11,868 bases of DNA from an uncultured beta proteobacterium (GTDB lineage: Bacteria; Pseudomonadota; Gammaproteobacteria; Burkholderiales; Burkholderiaceae), in contig CAJAFJ010000219.1 in assembly GCA_903938955.1 (NCBI GenBank), positions 1 to 11,868 on the forward strand, read 5' to 3'. The notes under the pieces are model-generated. The model had not been told where the DNA came from. It did no database searches and was given only the letters and a program-made list of their open reading frames with translations. Of the stretch, positions 11,598-11,868 are shown one piece after another. Every line of letters starts with the position of its first letter. Within the stretch, counting starts at the first letter, position 1. The translations under genes and the position numbers were made by a program.

Positions 11598-11621
11598 GCC
11601 TTGCCGGACCAACGCTTTAAT

Positions 11622-11625
11622 AGGA
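11622..11625 (+). promoter_or_regulatory. Shine–Dalgarno sequence of the XseB-like gene
   Basis: AGGA is seven bases upstream of the ATG at 11633 and sets that start. It is one of the few clear ribosome binding sites in the window. The 35-base spacer after the XseA-like stop contains nothing else recognisable, which fits one transcript for the pair. Confidence 0.6.
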
Positions 11626-11632
11626 CGTCGCC

Positions 11633-11868
11633 ATGAGCCCTTCCACCTTCAAAGACGCCTATGCCGTGTTACAGCAGCATGCGCAAACCCTGCGTGACCA
11701 GCCGGAACCGGATGTGGATGCCCTGTTGGCGATCGTGTCCGAGTCGACCGAGGCTTACAAAGTCTGCTGCGAGCGGATTCAGGCGGTTGAAAAACTGCTG
11801 GAAAAACCAGCTCCTGTGACCGTGGCCGCTCCCCGGGAGCCGCTGCGTGCGACTTGGGCGCCGCCTGC
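11633..11868 (+). CDS. Exonuclease VII small-subunit (XseB)-like protein, 3'-truncated by the window edge
   Basis: The frame is open to the right edge and gives at least 78 residues. Residues about 5–57 resemble XseB, the helical-hairpin small subunit that packs in several copies around the XseA coiled coil. TFKDAYAVLQQHAQTLR matches the first helix (compare FEEALAELEEIVERLE), an acidic turn follows, and YKVCCERIQAVEKLLEK matches the second helix including the family's typical Cys and AE/VE positions. Ordinary XseB ends near residue 80; here a Pro/Ala-rich segment (about 58 onward, PAPVTVAAPREPL) begins and there is no stop by residue 78, so the protein is probably longer. Its position just after the XseA-like gene is what raises this from a generic coiled coil to a likely small subunit. 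The match is short; a phasin-like or unrelated helical protein is the main alternative. Confidence 0.6.
   Translation, partial: MSPSTFKDAYAVLQQHAQTLRDQPEPDVDALLAIVSESTEAYKVCCERIQAVEKLLEKPAPVTVAAPREPLRATWAPP

Overview
The window is chromosomal DNA with tightly packed genes and, apart from one AT-richer patch, high GC content. The gene set and order (smc–zipA–ligA, then map–glnD on the other strand) and the protein sequences suggest a betaproteobacterium of the order Burkholderiales, most likely a Comamonadaceae member of the Rhodoferax/Polaromonas kind. That placement is inferred from recall of these families; no search was run.

Layout. Bases 1–6051 (+) hold a chromosome-maintenance and division cluster: the C-terminal four fifths of Smc (cut by the window edge), a ZipA-type division protein two bases downstream, and, after an 89-base gap, NAD-dependent DNA ligase LigA. 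Bases 6085–6727 (+) hold a MntA/HepT (nucleotidyltransferase/HEPN) toxin–antitoxin module of clearly lower GC. Its antitoxin gene is intact. Its toxin gene carries an amber codon where a conserved Trp is expected, and a His-to-Arg change in the RX4HXY motif. Peptide deformylase (def, +) starts inside the last codons of the dead toxin frame. It runs head-on into glnD (−), the two stop codons sharing one TGATCA palindrome. Upstream of glnD lies map (−), 15 bases away and probably co-transcribed with it.

Divergent from map (+) is a pair I read as degenerate relatives of exonuclease VII. The first is a 259-residue XseA-like protein without the OB-fold. It has lost the catalytic Arg and the Gly-rich loop and has a rearranged GHExD motif. 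The second is an XseB-like small protein with a Pro/Ala-rich extension that runs off the window. This pair is the least ordinary thing here and the best candidate for an undescribed system.

The rest is housekeeping: chromosome organisation (Smc), Z-ring anchoring (ZipA), nick sealing (LigA), N-terminal maturation of nascent proteins (Def and Map) and nitrogen-status signalling (GlnD). No rRNA, tRNA, CRISPR array, insertion sequence or convincing intrinsic terminator was seen. No stretch longer than 300 bases lacks a gene; the largest gap is the 125-base map/xseA-like divergent region.
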